Positions 12,504 to 25,482 of a DNA stretch of 64,000 nucleotides are shown one piece after another (position 1 is the first letter of the stretch; the number at the start of each line of letters is the position of its first letter). The translations under genes were made by a program, and so were the position numbers. Source of the DNA: Cymbidium sinense (taxonomy: Eukaryota > Streptophyta > Magnoliopsida > Asparagales > Orchidaceae); NCBI GenBank assembly GCA_021442155.1, contig CM038218.1, forward strand, positions 62,214,268-62,278,267, in the 5' to 3' direction. The notes under the pieces were generated by a model. That model was not told the DNA's origin. It did not search any database and worked only from the letters and a program-made list of their open reading frames with translations.

Positions 12504-14254
12504 TGTTATGGGGGATTATGATGAGCATTGGTTATAAGACCAAGTCTTATGTCCCATGTGATGCCTTTGGAGAAAGCATATCCAAATCAAGCCAAAAGAA
12601 AGAAAAAAATGGAGCAAACCAAATTGAAGAAATGAAAGATGAAGAGTGAAGAATGGAGGATGATGAATGAAGAACCCCCATAACACTTATCATTTTATAA
12701 TTGTTATTATTCTTTGTAATCCGAGATGTATAAAGGTAGAGCTCGGCTACCCACATTTCTTTTTGGGTGTACGGCGGTATCCGATCTCACCGGCCTCTTA
12801 TTCTTTTGTGATAGCTTTATAAAATTGCTTGATATTTTATTTAGCTTGTGCATTAGAAAATGGCATACCTCGTCATAATTTCTTTATGGTTGATGATTTC
12901 TGCATGGCTTGGACGCAATTAGGCTCCGAGGATAAAAATAAAATTTCTACCCCATTAACAACTCATAACTAAAATTTCTAAAATAACTCATAACCTCACA
13001 TAAATGCGTATGTGTTAAATCAAGATAATAAAATATTTAGCAACTCCTTGGCTGGATGATTGTATGTTTAATATCATGCATAACCATCTTGTTTCACTTT
13101 TGTTAAGAGAGGGCTTCCATCTTTGCCAGATAGAAATGGGCTTAACTTTTTAGAGCCTATGATGGAAGAACACATATTACTCTTTTTATTTGGCCCATAA
13201 TCAACTTCTCATGCATTTAGGCATACAAAATCCTATAGCCTGTGTCAAAATAAAGAGTCCCAAATTAAATAAATTTTGATAAAATTTACATTAGATTAAG
13301 TCAATATTCATACCCCTCATGCTCTAGTCTCTTAGGGAGTGAGTTTAAGGACTTAGTTTCTTTCCTAAATAAATAACAGCCTAACCATCTTGCAAAGCAT
13401 ATGACTTGCCTACATGGTTTTAAAACGTTAGTGGAGTTAGCTGGCTGCCACTCCATGCAGTAATAAGTCCAGTTGTCGGGTGGTTTACTCTTTCTTATGG
13501 AGGTAAACCATATACCTACTTTTGTCTTATATTTAGGTCATATTTTTTCCCTCGCTAAAGCTCCTTAGATTTAAGATATGAGGCAGTTGTTTCCATTTGC
13601 GGGCTACAAGCATAAATTCTCACCTCTTAGGCATTTCCACAATCTTGTATTGTGGAATTATAAGTCCTAGATTTTTAATAAAATTTCAACTCAAATAAAT
13701 AAATCTCCTCAATTTCAAACATATAAAGCCCAACCATAGGATATATTAGAGTTCTCACTAAGTTTCTTAGTATCATGAGCACTCCCTACTTATCTCCTTT
13801 AGCTTCGATAATAACTCTCTCTCTTTGATCCATCCCACTTGATTTTCTAAAATACAACCAATTTATTGATAGTCCTATCTTGGAATTCTTTGGAGACAAT
13901 AATCACATACTTTAATCGAGAGTGTTCTTAAGGGATTCACCTTTCTTAGGATGTAATTAACCACAAAGGCTTACCTTCATGGGGAACTTAATGAACCAGG
14001 TTTAAATAGACCCTGATTTACTTTTTCATGTAAAGTAGGCGAAAAATCTCTGTATATTCGAAGACCCATCAAGCCTTAGAAGTCTTTATTAAGTGATTAG
14101 GTCCATTGTAGGGTAGTGACTTCTATCTTTTGAGATAGTATACTATTCCTCAATGTCGTACCTGATCACCTCAATAAGTATATCCTCAGATCTGCGTGGT
14201 GTCCCCCTCACAAATACACACACAAAAATAAAAATAACAAAAATAAATACCATA
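12504..14254 (+). mobile_element. LTR-like segment of family A, second tandem copy
   Basis: A second version of 10717-12440 with the same order of blocks: TGTTATGGGGG start, purine-rich AGAAAG stretch, CCCCCATAACA at about 12675, TATA box, CTCTTAGGGAGTG at about 13330, CTTACCTTCATGGGGAACTT at about 13971, and GATCTGCGTGGTGTCC at about 14192. It ends in an ACACACAAAAATAAA tract near 14250, where orientation flips. About 60 bp of unrelated sequence separates it from the first copy. Confidence 0.55.
12729..12751 (+). promoter_or_regulatory. TATA box and stem-loop of the second LTR-like copy
   Basis: A consensus TATAAA (12729-12734) precedes GGTAG-AGCTCGG-CTACC, the same stem-loop as at 10963-10981 with the loop kept identical. 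Confidence 0.45.
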
Positions 14255-16445
14255 GAGATTTATTTATTTGAGTTAAAATTTTATTAGAAATTTAGGACTT
14301 ATAATTCCACAATACAAAATTGTGGAAATGCCTAATAGATGAGGATTTATGCTTGCAGCTCCAAAGAAAAATAGCAATCTTAGATCTTAAATCTAAGGAG
14401 CTTTAGCGAGGGCCAAAGCATGACCTAAATCTAAGATGAAAGTGGGTATATGGTTTACCTCTACAAGAGAGAGTAAACCACCCGATTGCTGGACTTATAA
14501 CTGTCTGGAGTGGCGGCCAGCTAACTCCTCGTATGCTTTAAATTTATGTAGGCAAGTCATATGATTTTGCAAGATAACTGGGTTGTTATTATTTAGAAAA
14601 GAAACTAAGTCCTTAAGCTTACTCCCTAAGATACTAGAGCATAAGGGGTATGAATAATGACTTAAATCTAATACAAATTTTAATCAAATTCATTTAATTT
14701 GGGACTCTTTATTTTGATACAAGCTCTAGGATTCTATATGCCTAAATGCATGTTAAGTTGATTATGGGCCAAATCAAAAGGGAAAGAGGTGTTCTTCTAT
14801 CATAGGCTCTCAAATGTTAAGCCCTTATTATTTAGCAAAGATGGAAGCCCTCTATTAACAAGAGTGAAATAAGATGATTATGCATGATATTAAACATACA
14901 ACATTCAACTAAGGGGTTGTTAAATATTTTATCATCTTGATTTCATGCCTAGGCTTTTATATGAGATTATAAGTTATTTTAAAGTTTTAGTTATGAGTTG
15001 TTGGATTTAATAGAAAAATTAATTTTTATCTTAGGAGCCTAATCGCATCTAGGCCATACGATAATCACCAACCATAAACAAACTATGAAGAATCATTCTT
15101 TTTCTAATGCACAAGCTAAACAAATCATCAAACAATTTTATAAATCTATCACAAAAGAATAAAAGGCCGATGTGATCGGGTACCGCCGTACATCCCCAGA
15201 AAAAATGTGGGTAGCCGAGCTCTACCCTTATGCAACCTAGATTATAAGAGAATAATTACAATTACAAATGATGAATATTATGGGGGACTTCATTCTTCAT
15301 TCTTCCTTCTTTATTTCTTCATCTTCTATTTCTTCATTTGATTTGCTCCATTTCTTTCTTCTTTTTTGCTTGATTTGGATATGCTTGCTCCAAAGGCATC
15401 ACATAGTACATAAGACTTGATCTTATAACTAATGCTCATCCTAATCCCTCATAATACTCAACCTAATTCTAATGCAAAATTACATTAAAAGAAAGAAAGT
15501 AAATCTAGCTACACCTGCAAAACAAATGTCGGCTAAACACACCATACAATCTAAGCAGTTATATGAATAGTTTGGACATAGCACCCCACACATGGGTAAC
15601 CAAGCCCACCTATCCTAACTTGGGTTATGCTTAGGGGCTAAGCAACCTGCATAATAAAAAGCATTTATATTTTTATTACAACGGTCCCTTAAGCAAACCC
15701 CCATGCAGAAAGCCTAATTAGGCTAATATCAGCCTACCATCCAAACTACGCACATACACCCTATTATCCAGTAAAAAATAATACATCATAAAATAAGCAT
15801 ACATTAAACCATACACCGCCTTAACATAAAGCTAAAAATGGTGAGTTAGTCTAATGTGTGTGAATTAAAGCTTGTGTGGCATGTCCTAACTAGGCTGTAG
15901 AGTTGTAATTTTCAAAGTGTGAGAGATTTAATTTATAAAGGGTTGATATCTCTTTAAGTGATTTAATTGATTTGAAGATTTTTCTTAGTATTTTTTTGTT
16001 TCATATGGTCTACACTTAACAACTAAGTATTATAAAAAGAAGAAAGAGAGTGAATCTCTCTTTCATCCCTACCTTAAGTCACTTCTAAAGCAAGTTAATT
16101 GATTAATTTCCTTTAATGAATGGTTTATTATATATTTTAATCAATCCTAAGTTTAGGTTCACTCTAAATGACCTTATTCAATAAGAAAGACATCTTAAGA
16201 TTAATTAGAATGAATTGCTATCACATAACACATGTTTATTTATTTCTCTCCATCATGTATATCATGCATATGATTAAATCCTAAGCATACCTATACATAC
16301 ATTGTATGTTTTAACACACTTAAATGATGAATGCAAAGAAATATGTTTGGAATTTAAATATTTCATTTGATTGAATTATGAATGCATGTCTTTTTAATAG
16401 AAAAAGAGGAATTTTTCATCCATTAGCTAGGTACACATTCACATG

Positions 16446-16655
16446 TATAAGAGTTTTAAGTGAGTACGGCGCCATTGTTCTGCACCAGGGGCGTAAGGTA
16501 CAAGACCTACTTAAGGCTACTTAAAGCCTCGCAACCCTGGGGTGTCTAGACTAATATACCACTTTTCTTATATACATATATATGTATAAACAACTACAAG
16601 GATAAGAAAACCTATGTAAAAGTTGTATTTGATTATGATTCTTATTCATTGGTCA

Positions 16656-16724
<69 letters not shown>

Positions 16725-16830
16725 AGTTTTAAGTGAGTACAATGTCATTGTTCTACACCAGGGGCTTAAGATATAAGACCTACGTAGGGCTACTTAAATC
16801 CTCACAATCCCGATATGTCCAGACTAATAT
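16446..16830 (-). repeat. Duplicated ~275-bp unit within inverted family A copy 3
   Basis: Two copies start TAAGAGTTTTAAGTGAGTAC (about 16447 and 16721) and continue through CATTGTTCT(G/A)CACCAGGGG and GTCTAGACTAATATACCAC or its near variant. The (TA)n run lies at the junction. On the minus strand these correspond to the three units at 28008-28600. Confidence 0.7.
16661..16722. repeat. (TA)31 microsatellite
   Basis: An uninterrupted TA dinucleotide run of 62 bp at the junction of the two 275-bp units. Confidence 0.98.
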
Positions 16831-19019
16831 ACCACTTTTCTCATATACATGTGAATGTACAAAAAGAACCAAAAGTATGAGAAGTAATGCAAGAAGTCAT
16901 ATTTGATTTGATTATATGATTTACATATGTGATATGAAGTTCCTCCTAAGTCTTATCATGGAGATGCATAGGAGTATATTTAGACAAATATTGCATTCTT
17001 TTCAAATGAACTACACATTTATAAATCCCATGCTAATCCATATAAGATAAGTGACGAGAGCTTCATATTGCATATCTTATATGATTAACACATGCAAACT
17101 TATAGATACTTGTAATTAACATCATTCCATCTATTATAATTGATTTATGGGCTTTTAAATATAACTTTCGGTTTAATAGTAATAATAACCACACCTATTT
17201 TAATTTAAATCACCACATGTAATTTGACATAAAAGAAACTATTTCATTTAGTTAATTTTAAAAGAAATGAATGCATGATTACATATGGCAAGCAACATTT
17301 AACATGATTGGAAATAAATAAAGGAACATAAGCATATGATTTCATTCATTCCAATTAAATCCTAAGGACAATCATACCAAATAAGACTGCTTAAAATAAA
17401 CCAAAGTTATTTAATGACATTTTCAATTTTGAGTTTGATTTGATTTAGGAAATGAAAGAAGTTTGTTGATTCTAATCTCATTCCCCATGTGTGAGTTAAT
17501 TTGGTTTAATGAAGAAGTAATTAAATTGATTTTATGGTTTAATTAGGCTAGGGTATAAATTAAGCCAATTAATTATCCCTTGTCTACATCACCTTAAGTT
17601 AATTAACTAATTAATAATGAGCTAATATGATATGCAACCACATGAAAAGTAAATTTGTAATGCTCCTAAGAAATGAAAGAGGCCTAATCAAATTGGCTCA
17701 TGATTAATAGTTAAGGGAAGCTCACTTAATTACTTTTATGGTTTTCTCACAGCTACCCAAGATGGTTGGGTATTGAAATGAATTTTAGATTGAGTTAATC
17801 AAGTTTGTTAATTAATAAATTAAATTCTTTGATTATATTTTAATTAGATTGATGAAATTAACTTAGGGAAAGGGATCAAAGACAAGGCCTCAATCCTTAA
17901 CACCTAAGTCACTTCAAACACTCAATTAGGTTCTGATTTTTATCTTGGAGATTAATTAATTAATTAAGCAATTAATTACCTCATTAATCATTAACTAATG
18001 AAATTCCAAAAAGTGAAGGAAACTTAAGAAATGAATTATGAAAGGTATCCCAACCATATTCCCTAAACTCCCTTACTGTTCAATAGAGATAATTAGGCTT
18101 AAATAATTAATTAAGCTACTAGTCATTCACTAATTATCACTAATTAAATTAAGAAAGTGATTAAAGTTTAATTAATTGATTTCCCTAATGAAACAATCAA
18201 TAAAAATCCTAGAAAAATGGGGGAGATAGAGGTCATCCCCCCAAACATCCACAAAAAGTTGGAGATCAATTGGGTGATTAACTAAGGAATAATTAAGCTA
18301 ATTAAATTTCTAATTAAACTTTAATTAAGCCAAAATCACTATTCAAAATCAATTAATAATAATTTTCCAAGATTCTATTCTGAAATATCTTTAAAATGAG
18401 CCTAAGTTTGCTTTTTTTGGATTTTTTTTAGAATTAGTTATGAATTTAGGAAGTTTCAGGATTAAAACAAATTAATTAAGCCTATTTAAAGTCTTAATCC
18501 TGTCGGGCCACATGGCGGGTGATGCGGCACGCTTTTCACGTGGCGCGATGGGATTCGCTATTTAAGTTGTCACATCCAAAGGGTTGAATCGAGTGTGTTT
18601 CTATGGGTTTGAGTGAGAATGAGGGGGTATACCCCCTCATTCTTTGGATTGGATGACAATGGCTATTTTTGCTTTTTGGATTAATGGCTGAGATGGGGAG
18701 CTCAATTTGGGCAAAGAATCATGTTAGCTGGCTTCCTTTGAGTGGATGAGGGTGTGAGAGTGGCTACCATGGGAGTAGTTGGTGTCTTATGTCTTTCCAA
18801 GTGTTCCAATGGGAATGGGGAGGTCATTTCACCTCCCCATGAGTCATGGCCAATCCAACCACCCTTGGGTCAGGTCAGCCATGGTCCTAGGTGCCTAAAT
18901 GGACTTATGAATGGGTGTCAAGTGGCTAAGGGGAGAAAATGACCCAATGTGCATGTGTCTTATCTCATGGGATGCCCTAAACCTAAGGGAAAAATAGTCA
19001 TTTGGCTATGGTTTTGATT

Positions 19020-19800
19020 TGGGCAGATTTGAAATGGGTCAAAAGTGGGTTAGCCCAAATTTTAAGTGGTTTGGAGTTTGTTTGATTTAATTTGGCTTGA
19101 TTTGACCTATTTATGTCAAGTTGGGTTGGGTTGGGTCAAGTTGACCAATTGGTCAAATTTGGTCAAACCAAGGGCTGGGTCAAGTTCACATGACAAATTG
19201 GAGTGTATTGGTGTCATTGGTTTCATTCAATTTGCTTTGGATTTGATTATGGCTCATTTGGGTTCATATAGGTCAAATGGGTCAAGTTGACCAATTTGAC
19301 CAATTTGACCAAATTGGGTCGGGTTAGGTGTTGGATCAAGTTCAATTGGCTAATTGAAAATGATTGTAGCCATTGATTTGGTTTAATTTGGATTTAATTT
19401 GGATTTTTCCCAATTTGACCATTTAGGTCAATTTGGGCTAAGTTGGGTCAAGTTGACCAATTGGTCAACTTGGGCTCAATTATGACTTTGGTCAAGTTCA
19501 ATAAGTGATTTGGAATAAACTTGAGCCATTGGTTGCAATCAATTTGGATCAAATCATGATTTGACCTATTTTGGCTTTTTAGGCCAATCTGGGTCAACTT
19601 GGGTCAAATTGCCAATTAGGCTTAGTTTGTCTCAAGTGAAGGTTTGGTCATGTTCAATCATTGATTATGAGTTGGTTTGAATCAATGGTTTTAATCAATT
19701 TGACATATGGTGGATTTTGGCCAGTTTGGGTTCTATTTGGGGCTAAAAGTTGACTTGGTCAAAGGCTAGGTTTAACTTAGTTTGACCCAATTTAATGTAA
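19020..19800 (-). repeat. Inverted TTGACC array of family A copy 3
   Basis: GGTCAA and TTGACCAATT(T/G) variants recur many times, for example 19130-19160 and 19275-19325. This is the minus-strand version of the array at 6040-6950. Confidence 0.7.
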
Positions 19801-19855
19801 TTGATCACCTTAAGGTGATTGTTGGTTATGTTGTAGGATTTGGATGGGCTTAGTT

Positions 19856-22125
19856 CAATCTTATTTTCTTCTCTTTATAACACTTAGATGCTAAGTATAA
19901 ATCATATGGAACAAAAGAAAACACAAATTAAAATACTCAAATCAACTAAACAACTTAAAGTGAAACCAACCATTTATGTTAATTAAATTCTTCTACACTT
20001 AGAAAAATATAACTTTAATGCCTAGTAAGACATACCACACAAGCCTTAACACACATATTAGAATCAAGTTGCCACTTCTAGTTCTATGTTAGGATGGTGC
20101 TTGATGTGATCTATGTTTTATTTTGTGATGTATTATTTTAGACTGGATGTTAGGAATGTGGATCATAGACTAGATGATAGGCCATTGATAGTCTAATATT
20201 ATATCTTTTGCATGGGAATGTGCTTAAGGGGCCACTATAAAAATAAATATAAATGTTTTACTTGTAGGTTGCTTATGCCTCTAAGCATAATCCAAGTTAG
20301 GACAGGTGGGCTTGGTTACCCATGAGCAGAGTGCTAAGTCTAAATTTTAAATATAACTGCTTGGGTTGTATGTGTGTTTAGCTAACACTTATTTTGTAGG
20401 TATAGTTAGATTTACTTTTTCCTACTTTTAATGTACTTTTGTATTAAAAATTAAGATTAGTGTTATGGGGGATTAGGATAAGCATTGGCTATAAGGCTTT
20501 GTCCTAGGGTGCCATGTGATACCTTAAAGTCCACCAAGTCAAAGGGAAAAGAAGAAATGAAGGAAACATGAAGACTTGAAGATCCCCCATAGCACTCATT
20601 CATTTATAAACTATAATTATTCTTTATATTCTGTATTGTAAAAGGGTAGTGCTCATTACCCATTTTATTCTTTTCTTTAGTACTAGCTACCGTTATTCTT
20701 TTATGGTAGCTACAAAATTGTTTGATGTTATCTTTAAATTATGCATTAGAAGCAGCATGCTTTTCATAGTTTCTTATGATTGATGCTTTAATGTGTGGTC
20801 TGGATGCGATTAGGCTCTTAGGATAAAATAAATTTTCTACCCAACTATAACTCGTAACTAAAGTTTTAAATAATTCATAACCTCACCATAATGCTTAGGC
20901 ATTAAATAAGATAATTAAAAGATTTAGCAACCCCTTAGTTGAATGTTGTACATCTCACATCATGCATGCATATTCCTTCTTCCTTGAAATTGGGGGATCT
21001 CCATCCTTGCACGATAGGGGAATGCTTGACCTGTGAGGGCATCCCTTATGGTGGAGAAAACCCTCTTCTTATTGATTTAGCCAATAATCTACTTTCATCA
21101 TGCATATAGTCATCAAAATCCTAAAGCCTTTGTCAAAATGAAGTGTCAAAATTAAAATAAAATTTGAAAAGATTTTACATTTGTAGATTAATTCATTACT
21201 CATACCACTCATGCTCTAGTCTCTTAGGGAGTGAGTTTAAGTACTTTAGTTTCTTTCTAAATTAATAACAACCCAACTATATTGCAATTTCATATGACCG
21301 AACCACATGAATTTAAAGCTGAAAAGGAGTTAGTTGGCTGCCACTCCATGCGATAATAAGTCCAATAGTTGGGTTGTTTACTCTCTCTTATGGAGGTAAA
21401 CCTTATACCCATCTCCACTTATATTTAGGTCATGTTTTAGCTCTTACTAAAGCTCCCTAGATTTAGGATCTGAGATAATTTTTTCTCTCGAGCTACAGGC
21501 ATAAATCCTAACCTCTCAAGCATCTCCATAACTTTTTGTTGGTGGATTATATTCCCTAGTAATCTAATGAAATTTCAACTCAAACAAAATAAATCTCTTC
21601 AACTTCAAATATGTAAAGCCCAATTATAGGATAGATTGGAATGCTCACTAGGCTTCCTAGTACAATGAGCATTCCCTACTCATCCCCTTTGGCTTCCAAA
21701 AATAAGGCTTCTCCTTAATCTTTCCCATTTGATTTTCTAAACATAATCAATTATTTGATAGTCTTAACTTTGAAATCTTTGGAAACAACAATTGCCTACT
21801 TTAATCGAGAGTATTCCTAAAGAATTTGCCTTCCTTAAGATATGATTAACTATGGAGGCTTGCCTCCATAAGGAACTTTAAGATCCAGTTTAATATAAAC
21901 CCTGTTTTATTCATTCATGAAAGCAGAGCAAAAAATCTCTGGTACATTCGAAGACCCATCATGCCTTAGGAGTTCTTATTAGGTGATTAGGTTCATTGAA
22001 GGGTGATGTCTTTATCTTCTGAGATAGTATATCATACCTCAATGTCGTACTCAATTACTTTAGTAAGTACCCCATACGATCTGCATGGTGTCCCCCCATA
22101 CAATCCAAAAATAAATACCACTGGA
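19856..22125 (+). mobile_element. Family A repeat, copy 4 (3' third only)
   Basis: Begins abruptly at a CTTCTCTTTATAACACTTAG block (matching about 28999 in copy 6) directly after the inverted copy 3. It continues with CTTTAATGCCTAGTAAGAC and CCTCTAAGCATAATCC, then an LTR-like segment starting TGTTATGGGGG at 20461. It ends near GATCTGCATGGTGTCC and an A-rich tract at about 22120. The stem-loop after the TATA region is degraded in this copy. Confidence 0.6.
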
Positions 22126-23077
22126 TTTAAGTAACACATGCAAGCAATAAGCATTTATAATTTTTATTGTAATGGTCTCTTAAGCATAATCCCCCTCAAA
22201 AAACATCTTTAGTATAATATCATCATAACATCTAAACTACGCATAATCAATCATAACATATGGTCTAAAATATCACATCATCACAGCAAGCACCGGCTTG
22301 ACTTAAGGCTAGAATTGGCGACTTAGTATTCTAATATGTGCGCTAGGCTTAGAGTGATGTGTCATGACTAGCCTTTACTGTTTAGAGTTATTTAGTGATG
22401 AATGTGTAAATCTTTATTAGGGATGATTATACTTTATGCAATTAATAATTTGAAATGGATTTTAAACTTAAACCTTTAATTTCATTTTAGGTTTCATTTT
22501 GATTTGAAATTATAAAGAGAGAAAGGAGGAATAAAATCTGCATCAATCCCTAACCTTTGGATAAATCTAAGAGATGAATTCTTATAATTTTTAATCATTT
22601 TAATAAAATGTTATAATTTTTTTTATTAAATTATATATTTGAATTTGACTTAAGAGATTTTATCTAAACTTGTAAGGCATTTTAAGATTAATAAAACTAA
22701 ACAATGATTAATTTAATGGCCTTTTCTTAATTTTGCTTCATTATTTCTTAATATTCATTTAATTAAAAAATATAAATTAGTTAAATAACTAAATTTAAAA
22801 AATATACATATGTATTTTTATTATTCCACACTTGATGCATGAATGAATTAATGTATTTTTATATTAATAATTGATAGATGAGATATAATGTATGAATTTT
22901 GCAGAAAAAAACTAATTTAATTATACCTTATACATATACATATGCATAAGTATACTAAATTTATATAAGTACATATCATTTTTAAATAAGATAAGTGAGG
23001 TAATGAGAGACCTTCTTAGGACTACTTAAAGTCTCGAGCTCCTGAGATGTCTAGATTATATACTTGTTAATTCATAT

Positions 23078-23137
<60 letters not shown>

Positions 23138-23480
23138 ACATAATAATGAAATTATGAAAATTTTAAGATATTTCAAATATATGGGTGGAAAAAATATAAC
23201 ATTAATATGTATTTCACTACAAATCTCAAAGTATATATCATTGTTATACTAAAGGTATGAGATATCAAGACCTTCTTCAGACCAGCAGCTTTATGACTTC
23301 AAATTTTCATACTATATACCTTCCAAATGTAGTTCATACACATATTAATTAAATTTAAGTTTTAATTATTCACATTGATTTATATCTAAATTAGTAGATA
23401 TCTTTTAATTAATTGAAAAATAATTTAAGATTTATTAGTGATAATAGTCATATTATTAATTCAAGACATGTAATTAAATG
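22126..23480 (-). mobile_element. Family A repeat, copy 5, inverted fragment
   Basis: Starts within the block equivalent to 29340-29410 read backwards (TTAAGCATAATCCCC) and runs back through the GCCTAGT region. From about 22570 on it is extremely AT-rich. Two degraded copies of the 245-bp unit are at about 22990-23060 and 23255-23320. The short open frame at 23064-23252 is (TA)n-derived (Tyr-Ile repeats) and is not a gene. Confidence 0.5.
23082..23135. repeat. (TA)n microsatellite
   Basis: A 54-bp alternating AT run beside a degraded 245-bp unit, the same position relative to the unit as in copy 3. Confidence 0.97.
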
Positions 23481-24169
23481 TAATTGTTGACCTCACTTTT
23501 GGAGAGAGTTCTCAATCTCCTTATCTTAGACTTAAGAGTCTTCTAGACACTAAGACTTCCTTAGTCATAAGACACTTCTAGTGATTAGGTGAACACTTAA
23601 CCTAAACTTAGAGACTTAGAAAGGTTAATCATAAGATTAGGCTATGCTTTAGGGATTAGTACAACCCTCCTACCCCATAATCTAAATCCAAATTAAATGA
23701 TTGAATCCCATGATCGAATCAAAAATAAAATTTTTTTCTAAGTCATATGATTTATCTTATGGACTTAGCCTTAGCCAAATTCAATTGATTTTCTCAAAGA
23801 TCAATTCATCCCTTCAATCAATTTATTAAATTCAAACTTAAACTCAACTTCAAATCAAATCCAAATCCAAACCCTTGAACCAACCTTCATGAACTTAGCC
23901 GAAATCTCATCCAAATCAAACCTAATTCAATTAATTTTCTCACAAATCAACCATTCCATCAATCATATTCAAAAATAAAAATAAAACTTACAATCATCAA
24001 GCCAAATCAAAATTAACCCAAGTCAAAGCCAACTTAGCCCATGTGACTTGAAATATTCAAATGAACCAAAACCCATTTGAACCTAAACCAATTGCAATTG
24101 AATTTGTATATCAATCCCAAATCCATATATAAACTCAACTAAATCAAACTCAACCCAAAACCAAGCCAA

Positions 24170-24990
24170 CTAAACCCAGTTGGCTCACTTGACCCAAAGT
24201 GACCAATTTGACCTATTTGAACCAAAATCCAATTCAAGCCAAACCAAAGTTCATTAAGCCAATCTAAACTTCATGCATGATTGTTGATCATCCTAGGTTG
24301 ATCAATTATCATAAATTGGGTCAAATCAAGTCAACCTAAGCCATTGACCAAGTCAAACCTTTAACCCAAATGAACCTAAATAAGCCAAATTGCAACATAA
24401 GCCAAACCTCTTGAAACCAATGATTCATACCAACCCAAAATCAATACTTGAACATGACTTGACCCTCAATTGAGCCAAACCTAATCCAATTGGCTGACTT
24501 GACCCAAGTTGACCAAATTTAACCTAAATGGCTAAAATGGGTCAAATCAAAATCCAATCCAAATTGATTGCAATCAATAGCTCAAGTTCATTCTAAATTA
24601 ATCATTGAACTTGACCAAAATCTCAAATGAGCCCAATTGACTCACTATACCCAAATGACCTATTGAACCCAATTTGACCTAAAGGGTCAAACCAACCTAA
24701 AACCTAATCAAATCCAAGTTGAACTCAACTAAAGCTCACAACACATTCCAAATGATCAATCAAATCCAAACCAAGTCATAACCCAAGCCAATTTGGTCAA
24801 ATTGATCAACTTAACCCATTTGACTCAAATGAACCAAAACCAAACCATAACCAAATTGAATCAAACCAATGACACCAACACACTCCAAATAGTCATATGA
24901 ACTTGACCCAAATCTTGGTTTGACCTAATTTGATCAATTGGTCAATCTAACACGTTTTGACCCTATTTGACCAAAATGGGTCAAATTGAG
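24170..24990 (+). repeat. TTGACC (W-box-like) array of family A copy 6
   Basis: Same composition as 6040-6950: many TTGACC and GGTCAA cores with AACCAAA spacers. Confidence 0.7.
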
Positions 24991-25461
24991 CCAAACCTAA
25001 CTTAATGAACTCCAAATGACATGAAATTTAGCCCAACTCACTTTTGACTCATTTCAAATTTTCCCAAATCAAATCCAATGCCAAATGATCATTCTACCCT
25101 TGGGTCAAGGATATCACATGAGACAAATCATATATGTAAGTGATCATTTCCATTCTTTGGCCACTTGGCACCCTCCCGATGGTCCACTTAGGCATCTAGG
25201 ACACTGCCTAACCTGACTCAAGAGGTGGTTGGGTTGGCCATGACTCATGGGGAGTTGAATTCACCTCACCTCCTCTGTTGAAGCATTTGAAACCCATAGG
25301 ACACCCACTAATCCCTCTTGGCAGCCACCTCCCAAGCCTTGGCCAACCAAACCAAGCCACCTAAGATTATTCCCTGCCATTCCGAACCATCCCAAGCCAT
25401 AGGACATCCACTAGGAGCCAAAAATCACCATTAATGATAATTTTCACCCACCACCAAGCAT

Positions 25462-25482
25462 AAGAGAGAGAGAGAGAGAGAG
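25462..25482. repeat. (GA)10 microsatellite
   Basis: A pure GA run in the CT/CA-rich middle of copy 6. Confidence 0.95.

Larger units (their letters stand above)
14255..19855 (-). mobile_element. Family A repeat, copy 3, inverted and truncated
   Basis: Reading the minus strand from 19855 back to 14255 gives the family A order: TTGACC array (19020-19800), ACTTGGCACCCTC-like part, CGCGCCACGTG block (about 18535), TTAATTA-rich stretch, CTAAGCATAA block (about 15625), TATA/stem-loop (about 15195-15220) and part of the LTR-like segment. It lacks the first roughly 1 kb and the last roughly 500 bp of a full copy. The small open frames at 18742-18942 and 19066-19290 lie in this repeat and are not genes. 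Confidence 0.6.

Noticed and set aside
23064..23252. 62-codon frame with Tyr-Ile repeats (and a similar one at 51962-52156)
   Set aside because: Direct translations of (TA)n microsatellites.
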